Assembly (NCBI GenBank): GCA_002002485.1
Contig: MQVI01000010.1
Location: 1-60,694, forward strand
Origin: Pasteurellaceae bacterium 15-036681
Lineage (GTDB): Bacteria > Pseudomonadota > Gammaproteobacteria > Enterobacterales > Pasteurellaceae
DNA: 60,694 bases
Reading direction: 5' to 3'
This document shows positions 42,433-51,928 of the stretch, in pieces; the stretch's first letter is position 1, and each line of letters starts with the position of its first letter. The position numbers were made by a program, and so were the translations under genes. The notes below the pieces were generated by a model. It saw nothing but the letters and a program-made list of their open reading frames with translations, was not told where the DNA came from and made no database searches.

Positions 42433-42930
42433 TTATTGTTCTAATTGTTCAATTTGCCACTGGGATTGATCGCTAAGATCGATTTTAAATAGATTATTTT
42501 GCTGTTTGATCGCCCATACCTTTTTATGATTGATATAAAAATGTTGAGCGCCATTTTCATTTTGAATCTGACTAAATTCAAAAAGCGGTTGCTTTGGATT
42601 CAATGCAGTTGCTAAGGCAGAATAGAGCTGTTTAGCTTGATTATTTGGCATTACAAAACCATCATTCTGCCAGCCATCTTTAGTTAACAACAAACGAGCA
42701 ATAGGGGCGCCAAGTGGATCCGTCTGTACCCAACGCCATTGCTGTTGTTCATACTGCACTGTTAATAAACTTGCCTGCTGAACGTGCTGAGTTGCAGTCA
42801 GTTGCTCAACTTTGAATGTTTGGCTTTCAGCTGTTTGAATGGGTAATTGCTGAATTTTTAAAGGGGATGAGCAAGCACTCAGTATTGTACAGACAAGGAA
42901 GAGTAGCCAGGATTTTAATATATTTCTCAA
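42433..42930 (-). CDS. DUF3261-type lipoprotein, first gene of the pigment array (ApeN-like)
   Basis: A 165-residue lipoprotein: signal MRNILKSWLLFLVCTILSAC (Cys20). The mature part (VQYEQQQWRWVQTDPLGAPI, RLLLTKDGWQNDGFVMPN) resembles the DUF3261 lipoproteins found beside ApeO. It probably helps to place the pigment in the outer membrane. It is only 17 bp after gph, so there is no room for a normal promoter between them, and the cluster may be read from upstream. Confidence 0.82.
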   Translation of the reverse strand: MRNILKSWLLFLVCTILSACSSPLKIQQLPIQTAESQTFKVEQLTATQHVQQASLLTVQYEQQQWRWVQTDPLGAPIARLLLTKDGWQNDGFVMPNNQAKQLYSALATALNPKQPLFEFSQIQNENGAQHFYINHKKVWAIKQQNNLFKIDLSDQSQWQIEQLEQ

Positions 42931-42947
42931 GCGGTTACTTTCCTTAA

Positions 42948-43619
42948 TTATTTTACAATTTTAAGAATTTCCGCAAAATCCTCACACACAAAATCAGGCT
43001 CAGACTCGCTGATTGGGATATTGTAGTTATATCCGTAAGTTAAACCCACATTTGCACAACCTGCAGCCTTAGCGGCAAGAATATCGTTTTTAGAATCGCC
43101 GACAAACAGAATTTCTTCTGGTAATAAACCAAATTTACCGCATAGATAATAAAGCGGTGCTGGGTGTGGTTTAATCGCAGGAAGCGACTGCCCACCTAAT
43201 GCTTCTGAAAAAAGATGATCGATTTCAAAGGCTTTTAAAACTGGCTGAACGTGTTTAGTCGGTTTATTGGTAACAACAGCAAGAATGTAACCCTGCGCTT
43301 TTAATGCTTCTAAAGTGGATTTAACGTTAGGATAAAGCTCACTGATGTTACACACATTCTCACCATAGAAATGCCCGAAACGACGTTTGAGTTGTGCGAT
43401 CTGTTCTTCACTAAATTCATCAGCTCTGCCTGTCCATTCCAAGCCACGAGCAAAGAGAATATCGGCACCATTACCAATCCAAGTTAAAACTAAATCTTGC
43501 GGTGCTTGAGGTAAACCGACTTCAGCGAAAGCAGAATTTAAAGAGAGAGCTAAATCGGGTAGGCTATTTACCAATGTGCCATCAAGGTCAAAGCCGATAA
43601 GTTTATATTTATTCGTCAT
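42948..43619 (-). CDS. gph: Phosphoglycolate phosphatase
   Basis: A HAD phosphatase removing phosphate from 2-phosphoglycolate. It has the nucleophile motif IGFDLDGTLVNSLPDL, motif II AVVTNKPTKH, and motif III/IV PAPLYYLCGKFG and FVGDSKNDILAAKAAGC. The start is placed at ATG 43619 (MTNKYKLIGF), with AGGA 8 bases upstream. The longer frame to 43688 runs through a palindrome. In E. coli gph is followed by trpS; here trpS is 32 kb further on, past the pigment cluster. Confidence 0.93.
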   Translation of the reverse strand: MTNKYKLIGFDLDGTLVNSLPDLALSLNSAFAEVGLPQAPQDLVLTWIGNGADILFARGLEWTGRADEFSEEQIAQLKRRFGHFYGENVCNISELYPNVKSTLEALKAQGYILAVVTNKPTKHVQPVLKAFEIDHLFSEALGGQSLPAIKPHPAPLYYLCGKFGLLPEEILFVGDSKNDILAAKAAGCANVGLTYGYNYNIPISESEPDFVCEDFAEILKIVK

Positions 43620-43637
43620 ATCATATCCTATAAGTAG

Positions 43638-43690
43638 GGCGGGATTTATCCCGCCATTATTTATTTCGATACGGCGGGATAAGCCCACCT
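43638..43690. repeat. GGCGGGAT...ATCCCGCC palindrome with partial third arm
   Basis: GGCGGGATTTATCCCGCC (43638-43655) is a perfect hairpin. A second GGCGGGATAAGCCC follows at about 43673. It lies between lgt and gph and may cause partial termination after lgt. Confidence 0.7.
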
Positions 43691-43695
43691 TACCG

Positions 43696-44490
43696 CTATT
43701 TCTTATTAAATTTATACGCCACCGCGATAATTACTAATCCACCAATGACCATTGGTAATGACAGCAACTGCCCACGGGTAATTAAATCTGCAGCGGTATT
43801 CACATTTGGGTCAAATTCACGGAAGTATTCGACAATAAAGCGGAAAGTACCGTAACCCAATAAGAATAAACCTGCAACTGAGCCTGTTGGACGAGATTTG
43901 CGGATAAACAGATTTAAGATAATAAATAGTACTAAGCCTTCTAATACAGCCTCATAAAGCTGTGATGGGTGACGAGGTAAGAAGCCACCACTTGGGAACA
44001 TCACTGCCCAAGGCACATCTGTAACGCGGCCCCATAATTCATCATTGATAAAGTTACCAATACGACCTAAACCTAACCCAAACGGAATTAATGGCGCTAC
44101 AAAATCTGCGGTTTGCCAAAAGTTACGATTTTGACGGCGAGAGGTCCAAATCATCGAAACGATTACCCCAATTAAACCACCATGGAAAGACATGCCGCCT
44201 TCCCAGATACGGAATAAGTAAGTTGGATCTTCAAGAAAACGGTCAAAACTATAGAAGAATACATCGCCAATGCGTCCACCTAACACCACCCCAAAGAAGC
44301 CGTTATAGAGGAGTTGGTCAACTTGTTCTACAGTCCAGACACCGTTGGAGTTTTTGGCACGGCTTGTCCCTAACCAATAAGCAAAGCCAAAGCCCAGTAG
44401 ATACATTACTCCATACCAGTGAAGTGAAATCGGCCCCAAGCTAAACAAGACAGGATCGATATTTGGAAAAGCTAAAAATTGTTCGTTCAT
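43696..44490 (-). CDS. lgt: Prolipoprotein diacylglyceryl transferase
   Basis: Inner-membrane enzyme that adds diacylglycerol to the lipobox Cys of prolipoproteins. It has about seven helices, [19 protein letters not shown] with the conserved His, and the Lgt signature [31 protein letters not shown] follows. The length of 264 residues is normal. It follows the TSUP permease gene by 7 bp. The several lipoproteins of the pigment cluster depend on this activity. Confidence 0.96.
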   Translation of the reverse strand: MNEQFLAFPNIDPVLFSLGPISLHWYGVMYLLGFGFAYWLGTSRAKNSNGVWTVEQVDQLLYNGFFGVVLGGRIGDVFFYSFDRFLEDPTYLFRIWEGGMSFHGGLIGVIVSMIWTSRRQNRNFWQTADFVAPLIPFGLGLGRIGNFINDELWGRVTDVPWAVMFPSGGFLPRHPSQLYEAVLEGLVLFIILNLFIRKSRPTGSVAGLFLLGYGTFRFIVEYFREFDPNVNTAADLITRGQLLSLPMVIGGLVIIAVAYKFNKK

Positions 44491-44497
44491 AAAAACC

Positions 44498-45292
44498 TTA
44501 TTTTAAAAACATATTGATTGCGATTGCGACAAGTAATACCGCAAAGGTTTTTTTCAAGGTTGGCACAGGCAATACATTCGCTGCATTCGCCCCCAGTTTT
44601 GAGGTAAAGAACGAAGTTAATGTGATTCCTAATAATGCCGGTAGATAGACATAACCTACAGAAAAATCAGGTAAGTTTGGTACATTCCAACCGCTAGTGA
44701 TAAAACTTAATGTACCTGCTAAGCCCAATAATGCACCGCAGAATGATGATGTACCAATAGCTCGTTTCATTTCAAGTCCACGTCCATTTAAGTAAGGGAC
44801 AATAAAGGCACCGCCGGCAATTCCTGCCATACTTGAAAGTACCCCGATAATACTGCCTGCTACCATAGTAGATTGTGGCGTAATGGGTTTAGGCTGAGTG
44901 ACTTCTTTTTTAATTGAGAAGATCATTTTTAATGCTAAGAACAGCACCATACCTGCAAAGATTTTCGACATCAGATCTTTCGGAAGATTTCCGACAACTA
45001 GCCCTGCAAGGAATACAGAAATCATCAGTGCAGGGATAAAATATTTACTTACTTGCCAATCGACATTACCGTTTTTATGGTGGCGTTGTGCTGCTGAAAA
45101 TGCAGTAACTACAATAGTCGAGAAAGATGTACCAAGTGCTACAGACATCATAGACTCCGTGGGGACACCTGCCATCGGTAATAAATAAACTAATGATGGA
45201 ACAATGATCAAACCGCCACCAATGCCAAATAAGCCTGCTAAAAAGCCTACAGCAGCGCCTAATACTAAAAAGCTAATAAAGAGCTCAATCAC
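44498..45292 (-). CDS. TSUP (TauE/SafE) family membrane transporter
   Basis: A permease of about 264 residues with two repeats of four helices. It has the family motif [19 protein letters not shown] in repeat 1 and [16 protein letters not shown] in repeat 2. The GTG at 45292 is chosen as start, since GAGGAAAAAATC is a good ribosome site and the protein then begins [13 protein letters not shown]. The longer frame to 45388 overlaps rppH widely. Family members export or import small sulfur or carboxylate anions; the substrate here is unknown. Confidence 0.88.
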   Translation of the reverse strand: MIELFISFLVLGAAVGFLAGLFGIGGGLIIVPSLVYLLPMAGVPTESMMSVALGTSFSTIVVTAFSAAQRHHKNGNVDWQVSKYFIPALMISVFLAGLVVGNLPKDLMSKIFAGMVLFLALKMIFSIKKEVTQPKPITPQSTMVAGSIIGVLSSMAGIAGGAFIVPYLNGRGLEMKRAIGTSSFCGALLGLAGTLSFITSGWNVPNLPDFSVGYVYLPALLGITLTSFFTSKLGANAANVLPVPTLKKTFAVLLVAIAINMFLK

Positions 45293-45896
45293 GATTTTTT
45301 CCTCGATAGATACGATACGGCTTACGAAATTCTTTTTTGCCGTCTTTTGAATTTTCACGAGAGTATTCACGCTTCGGTTTATACTCATCTCTGGATTTTT
45401 CAGTGTCTGCTTTCAGTGACTGATTCATCAATACCTGTGCAAATTCTTTCATTGCTTTACGATAAACATCACGCTTAAAAGACACAACTTGACGAACAGG
45501 ATACCAAAAACTCACCCAACGCCAGCCATCAAATTCGGGGCTTTTTGTTGTTCGTAGATTGATATTACTCTCATCGCTGACTAATTGAAGCAAAAACCAA
45601 CGCTGTTTTTGCCCGATACAGACAGGTTGAGTTCCTTCCGAACGAATTAAACGCTTCGGTAATTTATACTTCAACCAATATTTAGATGCCCAAAGTACAC
45701 GTACATCTTTTTTAGATAAACCGACTTCTTCATAGAGCTCACGGTACATTGCTGTCTCAATGTTTTCCCCCTCATTAATCCCACCTTGCGGAAATTGCCA
45801 AGAGTTCTGACCAAACCGTTTTGCCCAAAGAACTTGTCCTTGTTTATTACAGATGACGATACCTACATTCGGGCGGTAACCGTCGAAATCGATCAA
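45285..45896 (-). CDS. rppH: RNA pyrophosphohydrolase RppH
   Basis: A Nudix enzyme that converts 5'-triphosphate mRNA ends to monophosphate and so starts RNase E decay. The Nudix box is complete: [20 protein letters not shown] followed by VGL. The usual N-terminus is [16 protein letters not shown], so the start is taken as TTG 45896, preceded by AAGGCGGTCTGAA. The frame stays open to 46007, but that part is not RppH-like. The C-terminal ~45 residues form a very basic tail ([16 protein letters not shown]). Confidence 0.92.
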   Translation of the reverse strand: MIDFDGYRPNVGIVICNKQGQVLWAKRFGQNSWQFPQGGINEGENIETAMYRELYEEVGLSKKDVRVLWASKYWLKYKLPKRLIRSEGTQPVCIGQKQRWFLLQLVSDESNINLRTTKSPEFDGWRWVSFWYPVRQVVSFKRDVYRKAMKEFAQVLMNQSLKADTEKSRDEYKPKREYSRENSKDGKKEFRKPYRIYRGKNRD

Positions 45897-46004
45897 TTCA
45901 GACCGCCTTATTTTTAAAAGTTTGAAATGACTAATTGTTTCATAATTCGCCCTTTTGAACAACCGAAACCAGCCTGCAAGCGAGTAGTTTTTCAAAATTT
46001 TTTG

Positions 46005-46310
46005 CAAAAAGTGGATAACTCTGTGGATAACTTGAATATTTGTTGATAACTTTTTGGGATAACTTTGCTAACTACTTGATCTTGTGAGAGATCGCATTAT
46101 GTAAAAAGGATCTTTTTGTGATGGGTTTGTAACTGTAAGGATCTACATAAAGCTGTTCAAAAAAGTATCTTAAATGGATAACTATGCGCTATAAGGTAGG
46201 AATTAGTGGTTTTATTCACATTGAAGATCAAATTATCCCCATCAAATGTGGATAACTTTGTGATAGATCGGGATAATGATCGTGTATAACCTAGAATAAG
46301 ATCATTGCGA
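46005..46310. other. Candidate chromosomal replication origin (oriC)
   Basis: This non-coding stretch (the full gap is 45897-46498) holds many DnaA-box-like 9-mers. TGTGGATAA is at 46022-46030 and 46247-46255, AGTGGATAA at 46010, TGTTGATAA at 46041, AATGGATAA at 46173, TTATTCACA at 46212, TTATCCCCA at 46233 and CGTGTATAA at 46281. It has eight GATC sites between 46078 and 46303, whereas about one is expected by chance. AT-rich DNA lies on both sides. Genes to the left run mostly on minus and those to the right mostly on plus, as expected around an origin. Confidence 0.7.
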
Positions 46311-46433
46311 TGATTGTTTTATTAATAAAAACAATGAATTATATGAATTCAAAAATAAGGGATAAGTAACGGTTATTTTATAAACAATTAATTCTATACT
46401 GAAAAACAGCTCCAAGGGGGCTGAATTATGTGC

Positions 46434-46489
46434 AACCTAGGGTACAAGCCCTAGGCTGGTATAGGTACGAGCGAGACACTCGCGCCAGC
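46434..46489. repeat. CCTAGG-type palindrome followed by GTACGAGCGAGACACTCGCG element
   Basis: AACCTAGGGTACAAGCCCTA continuing GGCT (46434-46457) is related to the palindromes at 6229 and 32683. AGGTACGAGCGAGACACTCG continuing CGCCAGC (46463-46489) matches the elements at 10989-11052 and 11181-11206. The two repeat families sit side by side next to the tpx stop. Confidence 0.75.
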
Positions 46490-46498
46490 AATACGATA

Positions 46499-46996
46499 TT
46501 ATAACACAGCTAACGCAGCATCATAATTCGGTTCTTGTTTGATTTCAGGCACCAATTCGCTGTGTAATACTTTGTTGTTTTCATCTAATACGATCACAGA
46601 ACGTGCTGTTAAGCCTGCTAAAGGACCTGTTGTAATATCAACACCTAAAGTAGTGTGAAGATCTTTGGCGCGGAAAGTTGATAATGTTTTCGTATTTTCG
46701 ATCCCTTCAGCACCGCAGAAACGTGCTTGTGCAAATGGAAGATCGGCTGAGATACAAAGAACAACAGTATTCTCTAAATTTGCCGCTTGTTGGCTAAATA
46801 CACGTACTGAAGTTGCACAAATACCAGTATCAATGCTTGGGAAAATGTTTAACACTTTACGTTTACCTGCGAAATCAGCTAATGCCACTTCGCTTAAATC
46901 ATTTGCCACAAGTGTAAAATTTTCAACGGTTTGGCCCACTTGTGGGAATTGACCTGCAACTTCAATTGGGTTGCCTGCTAAAGTAATTTGTGCCAT
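46499..46996 (-). CDS. tpx: Thiol peroxidase Tpx
   Basis: An atypical 2-Cys peroxiredoxin of 165 residues that reduces hydroperoxides with thioredoxin. The peroxidatic Cys is in [18 protein letters not shown] and the resolving Cys in [12 protein letters not shown]. The start is ATG 46996 ([19 protein letters not shown]), with AAAGGA in front. The longer frame to 47125 has an unrelated N-terminus. Confidence 0.95.
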   Translation of the reverse strand: MAQITLAGNPIEVAGQFPQVGQTVENFTLVANDLSEVALADFAGKRKVLNIFPSIDTGICATSVRVFSQQAANLENTVVLCISADLPFAQARFCGAEGIENTKTLSTFRAKDLHTTLGVDITTGPLAGLTARSVIVLDENNKVLHSELVPEIKQEPNYDAALAVL

Positions 46997-47374
46997 GGGA
47001 ATGTCCTTTGGGTTGGTGAAAAATCTCATGCAATATAGCAGATTAAGGGCAAAGCTCAAATCTATTAAAAGAATAGGATCGACATTAGGAACTAATATAT
47101 GATGAGCGTTAATTATTTCTGCCAAATCTCCCCCAACCCCCTCTTTGCTAAAGAGGGGGATTTCGAGAAAAATTAATTTCGAAAGCTATTTTAGAATGCT
47201 AATTTTTGCTCTGAACTTAATTAGCTAGAGACTAAGTTCCCCTCTTTAGAAAAGAGGGGCTAGGGGAGATTTGACAAAAGAATAATAGCACGCAATACGT
47301 AAGTATTTTATTTTGCTAAGCCTTCAATCTCAGCTATACTTTCGCCAATTTTTCTCTTTATACAAAGGTTTACT
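46997..47374. other. Intergenic region between tpx and plsC with a repeat element
   Basis: No gene is apparent. The region contains the upstream signals of the divergent tpx and plsC genes and, in the middle, a ~150-bp element with terminal inverted repeats (47123-47273). Confidence 0.6.
47123..47273. repeat. MITE-like element with CAAATCTCCCC terminal inverted repeats
   Basis: The left end CAAATCTCCCCCAACCCCCT continues CTTTGCTAAAGAGGGGG. The right end TTCCCCTCTTTAGAAAAGAG continues GGGCTAGGGGAGATTTG. The outer parts are inverted copies, and each carries an inner hairpin. The ~75 bp centre is AT-rich and non-coding. A half copy follows glyQ at 7566-7602. Confidence 0.75.
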
Positions 47375-48100
47375 ATGTTAAAACTACTTCGAATTGTTGC
47401 AGTTGCAACAACAGCAATGGTGATTTCGATTATTGGCACGTTGTATGCGTTAGTGCGTTTACGTCATCCAAGCAGTGTGGGTGTGGTGGCGCGAGCTTTT
47501 GCCGCAATGCATCCACTATTAGGTATTAAGTTAATTAAGCGCAACCAACACGGTTTTAATAAACCCGCAATCTATATTGGTAACCACCAAAACAACTACG
47601 ATATGGTCACAATCTCTTCAATGGTAACGGAGCGTACAGTAAGCGTAGGTAAGCGTAGTCTGATTTGGATTCCGTTTTTTGGCTTAGTGTATTGGGCAAC
47701 GGGTAACGTATTTATTCACCGTGAAAAACGTAGCAGTGCGATTAGCACTATGAATAAAGTGGGCGAAATCATTCGTGATCGACAAATTTCAATCTGGATG
47801 TTCCCAGAAGGTACTCGTAGTCGTGGACGTGGTTTATTACCTTTTAAAACTGGGGCATTCCACACTGCTATTGCGGCAGGTGTGCCAATTATCCCGGTAG
47901 TGTGCTCAAATACCCACGATAAGATCGACTTAAACCGTAAAAATAATGGGATCGTGATCTGTGAACAATTAGAGCCGATCGATACCAGTGGTTATAACCG
48001 CGATAATCTAAAAGAGTTAATTGAAAAATGCCATGCGGTTATGGCGGCTCGTATCGCAGAATTAGATCAAGAAGTAGCACAAATGGAACAACAATCTTAG
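47375..48100 (+). CDS. plsC: 1-acyl-sn-glycerol-3-phosphate acyltransferase
   Basis: A 241-residue membrane acyltransferase making phosphatidic acid. It has an N-terminal helix ([20 protein letters not shown]), the catalytic NHxxxxD in [13 protein letters not shown], and the glycerol-phosphate site [12 protein letters not shown]. The length and the following ftsP gene (plsC-ftsP order as in enteric bacteria) mark it as the housekeeping PlsC, as opposed to the pigment-cluster acyltransferase at 23837. Confidence 0.94.
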   Translation: MLKLLRIVAVATTAMVISIIGTLYALVRLRHPSSVGVVARAFAAMHPLLGIKLIKRNQHGFNKPAIYIGNHQNNYDMVTISSMVTERTVSVGKRSLIWIPFFGLVYWATGNVFIHREKRSSAISTMNKVGEIIRDRQISIWMFPEGTRSRGRGLLPFKTGAFHTAIAAGVPIIPVVCSNTHDKIDLNRKNNGIVICEQLEPIDTSGYNRDNLKELIEKCHAVMAARIAELDQEVAQMEQQS

Positions 48101-48107
48101 GGGTTGT

Positions 48108-49517
48108 ATGAAACTTTCTCGTCGACAATTTCTGACTCGAACTACTTTTGCAGGGGCAATGTCTATTGCCCCTCAATCCTTATGGGCAAAAGATCGAGCA
48201 CCTCTCAATATTCCGCCATTAATTGATGTGGGGCGTGGTCGCCCTGTACGTTTAGATTTCCGTCCTGCACAAACCCAATTTGATAAAGGTAAGCTGGTGG
48301 ATGTTTGGGGTGTGAATGGCCATTATCTGGCGCCAACAGTACGAGTGCGTTCAGGGGACTTTGTACGTCTAACTTATATCAATAGCTTGCCACAGCCGCT
48401 ATCGGTCAATATCCAAGGATTACAAGCGACGACGGAAATGATTGGCTCAATTCATCGCCGTTTAGAAAAGAATAGCAGTTGGTCACCAATTTTATCGGTT
48501 AATCAGCCCGCTTGTAGTGCATGGTATCATGCTGATACGATGCTAAATTCGGCTTTCCAAGTCTATCGTGGATTGGCGGGATTATGGCTGATTGAAGATG
48601 CGGAAAGTCGTAAGGCTCAATTGCCAAATAAATATGGTGTGAATGATATTCCACTGATTTTACAAGATCAGTTAATTAACAGTAATGGTGTTCAGGCACT
48701 TGATACTCAATCTCCTCAATTTATGGGTAAGCGTTTGTTTGTAAATGGACAGGAAAGCCCTTACCTGAATGTTGCTCGTGGTTGGATTCGTTTGCGCATT
48801 GTTAACGCTTCACTTTCTCGCCCTTATCAATTACGTCTAGATAATGATAAACCGCTGTTGTTGATTGCTACGGGGGTCGGGATGCTTGCCGAACCTGTGG
48901 AAATGGAAAGTATCCATCTTGCACCTTCTGAACGTATTGAGGTGTTAGTCGATATGAACGAAGGTGGCAATGTTGCGTTAATTACAGGCAAAAAACGCGA
49001 TTTATTCGATAAAGCTAAATTGCTATTTAGTGATGATAATGAAGTACAAGACAATACAATTTTAGAATTGCGTCCAGAAGGATTAGTTTCTGCTTTTAAC
49101 AATACGCCAGCCCTTGTGCCATTTGATAAAGAAGATTTTAATCTTAAAATTGCTCAAGAGCGTCGTGTGCTGATTAGTCCATTAGATCGTCTAATTAATA
49201 AGCAACGTTTTGATCCAAAACGGATTGATTTCAATGTGAAATTAGGTAGTGTTGAGCGTTGGTATATTCACAGTAATGAGGCGATTGGTTTTACCCTACA
49301 AGGGGCAAAATTTATTGTCGAAACGCGTGCGATGAAGCGTGAGTTAAATAAACAGCTCGCATGGCGAGATACGGTGTGGATTGAGAAGAATCAAGAAATC
49401 ACTTTATTAGTTAAATTTGATAATGCAGCCAGTGAGCAACTGCCATTTACTTTTGGGGTGTCTGATTTTATGCTCAGAGACCGTGGTTGTATGGGGCAGT
49501 TTGTAGTAATGCTATAA
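48108..49517 (+). CDS. ftsP: Cell division protein FtsP (SufI)
   Basis: A 469-residue periplasmic multicopper-oxidase-like protein that stabilises the divisome under stress. A Tat signal is visible ([19 protein letters not shown], RRxFL). Three cupredoxin domains follow; the copper-binding HxH motifs of true oxidases are absent (e.g. [19 protein letters not shown]), as is normal for FtsP. It follows plsC after 7 bp. Confidence 0.93.
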   Translation: MKLSRRQFLTRTTFAGAMSIAPQSLWAKDRAPLNIPPLIDVGRGRPVRLDFRPAQTQFDKGKLVDVWGVNGHYLAPTVRVRSGDFVRLTYINSLPQPLSVNIQGLQATTEMIGSIHRRLEKNSSWSPILSVNQPACSAWYHADTMLNSAFQVYRGLAGLWLIEDAESRKAQLPNKYGVNDIPLILQDQLINSNGVQALDTQSPQFMGKRLFVNGQESPYLNVARGWIRLRIVNASLSRPYQLRLDNDKPLLLIATGVGMLAEPVEMESIHLAPSERIEVLVDMNEGGNVALITGKKRDLFDKAKLLFSDDNEVQDNTILELRPEGLVSAFNNTPALVPFDKEDFNLKIAQERRVLISPLDRLINKQRFDPKRIDFNVKLGSVERWYIHSNEAIGFTLQGAKFIVETRAMKRELNKQLAWRDTVWIEKNQEITLLVKFDNAASEQLPFTFGVSDFMLRDRGCMGQFVVML

Positions 49518-49719
49518 ATAACCTCATACGGCTCGTGTGGGGTCGGATCTGTCGCGAAAATTGCAAATTTTTCAAGAAATCTGCCTGCTTTAATACTATT
49601 TCGAGCAATTCACTGTTAGAATACCGAAGTTTGATTTCTTGTCGGATAGGCGTTCTTGCCGATCAAAATAAAAGAAATACCGACTTTACGATTTTATTCA
49701 ATACGTTTAGGAAAAAATT

Positions 49720-50670
49720 ATGACCATTGAATACTTAGATTTTGAATTACCGATTGCAGAACTTGAAGCGAAAATTGACGCATTACGTTCTGCAGGTGGC
49801 GACAGTAAAATTAGCCTTGATGATGAAATTGCTCGCTTACAAAAGAAAAGCGAAGAACTAACTAAGAAAACTTTTGCAGATTTAGATGCATGGCAAATTT
49901 CACGTATGGCACGTCATCCAAGCCGTCCTTATACGCTAGATTACATTGAGCGTATCTTTACTGAATTTGATGAGTTAGCCGGCGACCGTGCTTTTGCGGA
50001 TGATAAAGCGATTGTTGGCGGTATTGCACGTTTAGATGGTCGTCCTGTAATGGTTATTGGTCACCAAAAAGGTCGTACCGTAAAAGACAAAGTAAAACGT
50101 AACTTCGGTATGCCAGCACCAGAAGGCTACCGTAAAGCATTACGTTTAATGCAGATGGCAGAGCGCTTTAATATGCCTATCATCACCTTTATTGATACTC
50201 CAGGGGCATATCCGGGCATTGGTGCGGAAGAGCGTGGTCAATCAGAAGCGATTGCGCGTAACTTACGTGAAATGTCGACCTTAAAAGTGCCAGTAATCTG
50301 TACCGTCATCGGTGAAGGTGGTTCAGGCGGTGCATTGGCAATTGGCGTGGGTGATAAAGTGAACATGTTACAGTACAGCACTTACTCAGTAATTTCGCCT
50401 GAAGGGTGTGCATCAATCCTTTGGAAAAGTGCAGAGAAAGCTTCAACTGCGGCGGAAGTAATGGGCTTAACCGCACCACGTTTAAAAGAGTTAGAATTAA
50501 TTGACAGCATTATTCAGGAACCTCTTGGCGGTGCACATCGTAACTTTGATGAAATGGCTGCAAATCTCAAAGCGCAATTACTTGCTGATTTAGAAGATTT
50601 GGCACCTCTGGATCAAGAGTCATTACTTGATCGTCGTTACCAGCGTTTAATGAACTACGGTTACGTATAA
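49720..50670 (+). CDS. accA: Acetyl-CoA carboxylase carboxyltransferase alpha subunit
   Basis: A 316-residue AccA, which with AccD transfers CO2 to acetyl-CoA and makes malonyl-CoA. The start [20 protein letters not shown], the acyl-CoA site GHQKGR, and the oxyanion region [17 protein letters not shown] are visible. AGGAAAAAATT precedes the ATG. Malonyl-CoA is also the extender for the aryl polyene and resorcinol chains. A 202-bp non-coding gap separates it from ftsP and probably contains its promoter. Confidence 0.97.
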   Translation: MTIEYLDFELPIAELEAKIDALRSAGGDSKISLDDEIARLQKKSEELTKKTFADLDAWQISRMARHPSRPYTLDYIERIFTEFDELAGDRAFADDKAIVGGIARLDGRPVMVIGHQKGRTVKDKVKRNFGMPAPEGYRKALRLMQMAERFNMPIITFIDTPGAYPGIGAEERGQSEAIARNLREMSTLKVPVICTVIGEGGSGGALAIGVGDKVNMLQYSTYSVISPEGCASILWKSAEKASTAAEVMGLTAPRLKELELIDSIIQEPLGGAHRNFDEMAANLKAQLLADLEDLAPLDQESLLDRRYQRLMNYGYV

Positions 50671-50684
50671 TCTGAATAAACAAG

Positions 50685-50727
50685 CGGTGAGATTGTTGTG
50701 AGAAATTGCAGAATCTTGCCGTTTTTT
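50685..50727 (+). terminator. Probable terminator after accA built on an uptake signal
   Basis: CGGTGAGATT (50685-50694) and AATCTTGCCG (50712-50721) pair with one mismatch and are followed by TTTTTTATT. The left arm belongs to ACAAGCGGT at 50680-50688. Confidence 0.6.
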
Positions 50728-50798
50728 ATTGCAAAAAAGCAAATTAAAAACTTGATAAGGATTTTTCTGATTGAATAATTGGGAAAATAAAAGAAAAA

Positions 50799-50874
<76 letters not shown>

Positions 50875-51013
50875 GCATTGAAATGTGTTAAGATAAGATG
50901 TCTCGAAAAGAGATGCGCATTATAGAGATATTTCTTTATCTTGCAAGTTTTTTTGAATCAAATTAACAAAAAATAAACAATTACACACAATGGTTATCAA
51001 AAGGAGCTAAAAA

Positions 51014-51877
51014 ATGAATGTTCTTTCTATCCAATCTCATGTGGTTTATGGTTATGCTGGCAATAAGTCAGCGACTTTTCCAATGCAGCTACTGGGTGTA
51101 GATGTATGGGCATTAAATACCGTGCAATTTTCAAATCATACCCAATATGGTAAGTGGAAAGGTATGGTGATGCCAAAAGAACAAATCGGCGAAATTGTGC
51201 AAGGGATTGATGACATTGGTGCATTAAGTCAGTGTGATGCCGTGTTATCGGGCTATATTGGCTCGGCAGAGCAAGTGGCGGAGATCGTCAATGCTTTCCA
51301 TGCAGTTAAGGCGAAAAATCCTAATGCGATTTATTTATGCGATCCTGTTATGGGACATCCAGACAAAGGCTGTATTGTTGCTGATGGGGTTAAAGAAGGT
51401 TTAATTAATCTTGCCATGGCGGAAGCGGATATTATTACCCCAAACCTTGTTGAACTGCGTGAATTAACAGGCTTAACGGTAGAAAATTTTGAGCAAGCGA
51501 TTGAAGCGGTAAAAGTAATTTTAACAAAAGGCCCGAAAAAAGTATTAGTGAAACACCTTAGCCGTGTCGGCAAAGATGCAACTCAGTTCGAGATGTTACT
51601 CGCAAATGAAGAGGGCATTTGGCATATCAGCCGTCCACTTCACAAGTTTGATAAAGAACCTGTAGGTGTGGGTGATTTAACCGCTGGGCTATTCCTCGCA
51701 AATCTACTCAATGGCAAGTCAGACCTAGAAGCCTTTGAACATACAGCAAATGCGGTGAATGATGTGATGGAAACTACTTATAAACTCGGCTGCTATGAAT
51801 TAAGAACAATTGCGGCGCGCGATCTGATTGTGAAACCCAATAGTCAATATAAAGCAGTGAAAATCAGTGCAATGTAA
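51014..51877 (+). CDS. pdxY: Pyridoxal kinase PdxY
   Basis: A 287-residue PfkB/ribokinase-fold kinase making pyridoxal 5'-phosphate. It has [34 protein letters not shown], and the anion-hole motif [13 protein letters not shown] with the catalytic Asp. AAAGGAG precedes the ATG. It is followed after 51 bp by a HAD phosphatase gene, perhaps co-transcribed. Confidence 0.95.
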   Translation: MNVLSIQSHVVYGYAGNKSATFPMQLLGVDVWALNTVQFSNHTQYGKWKGMVMPKEQIGEIVQGIDDIGALSQCDAVLSGYIGSAEQVAEIVNAFHAVKAKNPNAIYLCDPVMGHPDKGCIVADGVKEGLINLAMAEADIITPNLVELRELTGLTVENFEQAIEAVKVILTKGPKKVLVKHLSRVGKDATQFEMLLANEEGIWHISRPLHKFDKEPVGVGDLTAGLFLANLLNGKSDLEAFEHTANAVNDVMETTYKLGCYELRTIAARDLIVKPNSQYKAVKISAM

Positions 51878-51928
51878 CCGAATGAACGGTTAGTCATTTC
51901 AGTTAGTTAATACAACAAGGAGTTCTCT

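Noticed and set aside
11225..42930. Ordinary fatty acid synthesis gene cluster
   Set aside because: The KS/CLF pairing, AMP ligases, LolA-like carrier, MMPL exporter and DarA/DarB are not part of housekeeping fatty acid synthesis.
45285..46007. RppH extended to 46007
   Set aside because: Family members begin at IDFDGYRP. The upstream part enters the candidate origin region and has no similarity to Nudix proteins.
46499..47125. 208-residue Tpx with N-terminal extension
   Set aside because: The normal Tpx N-terminus and the ribosome site are at 46996. The extension is not Tpx-like.
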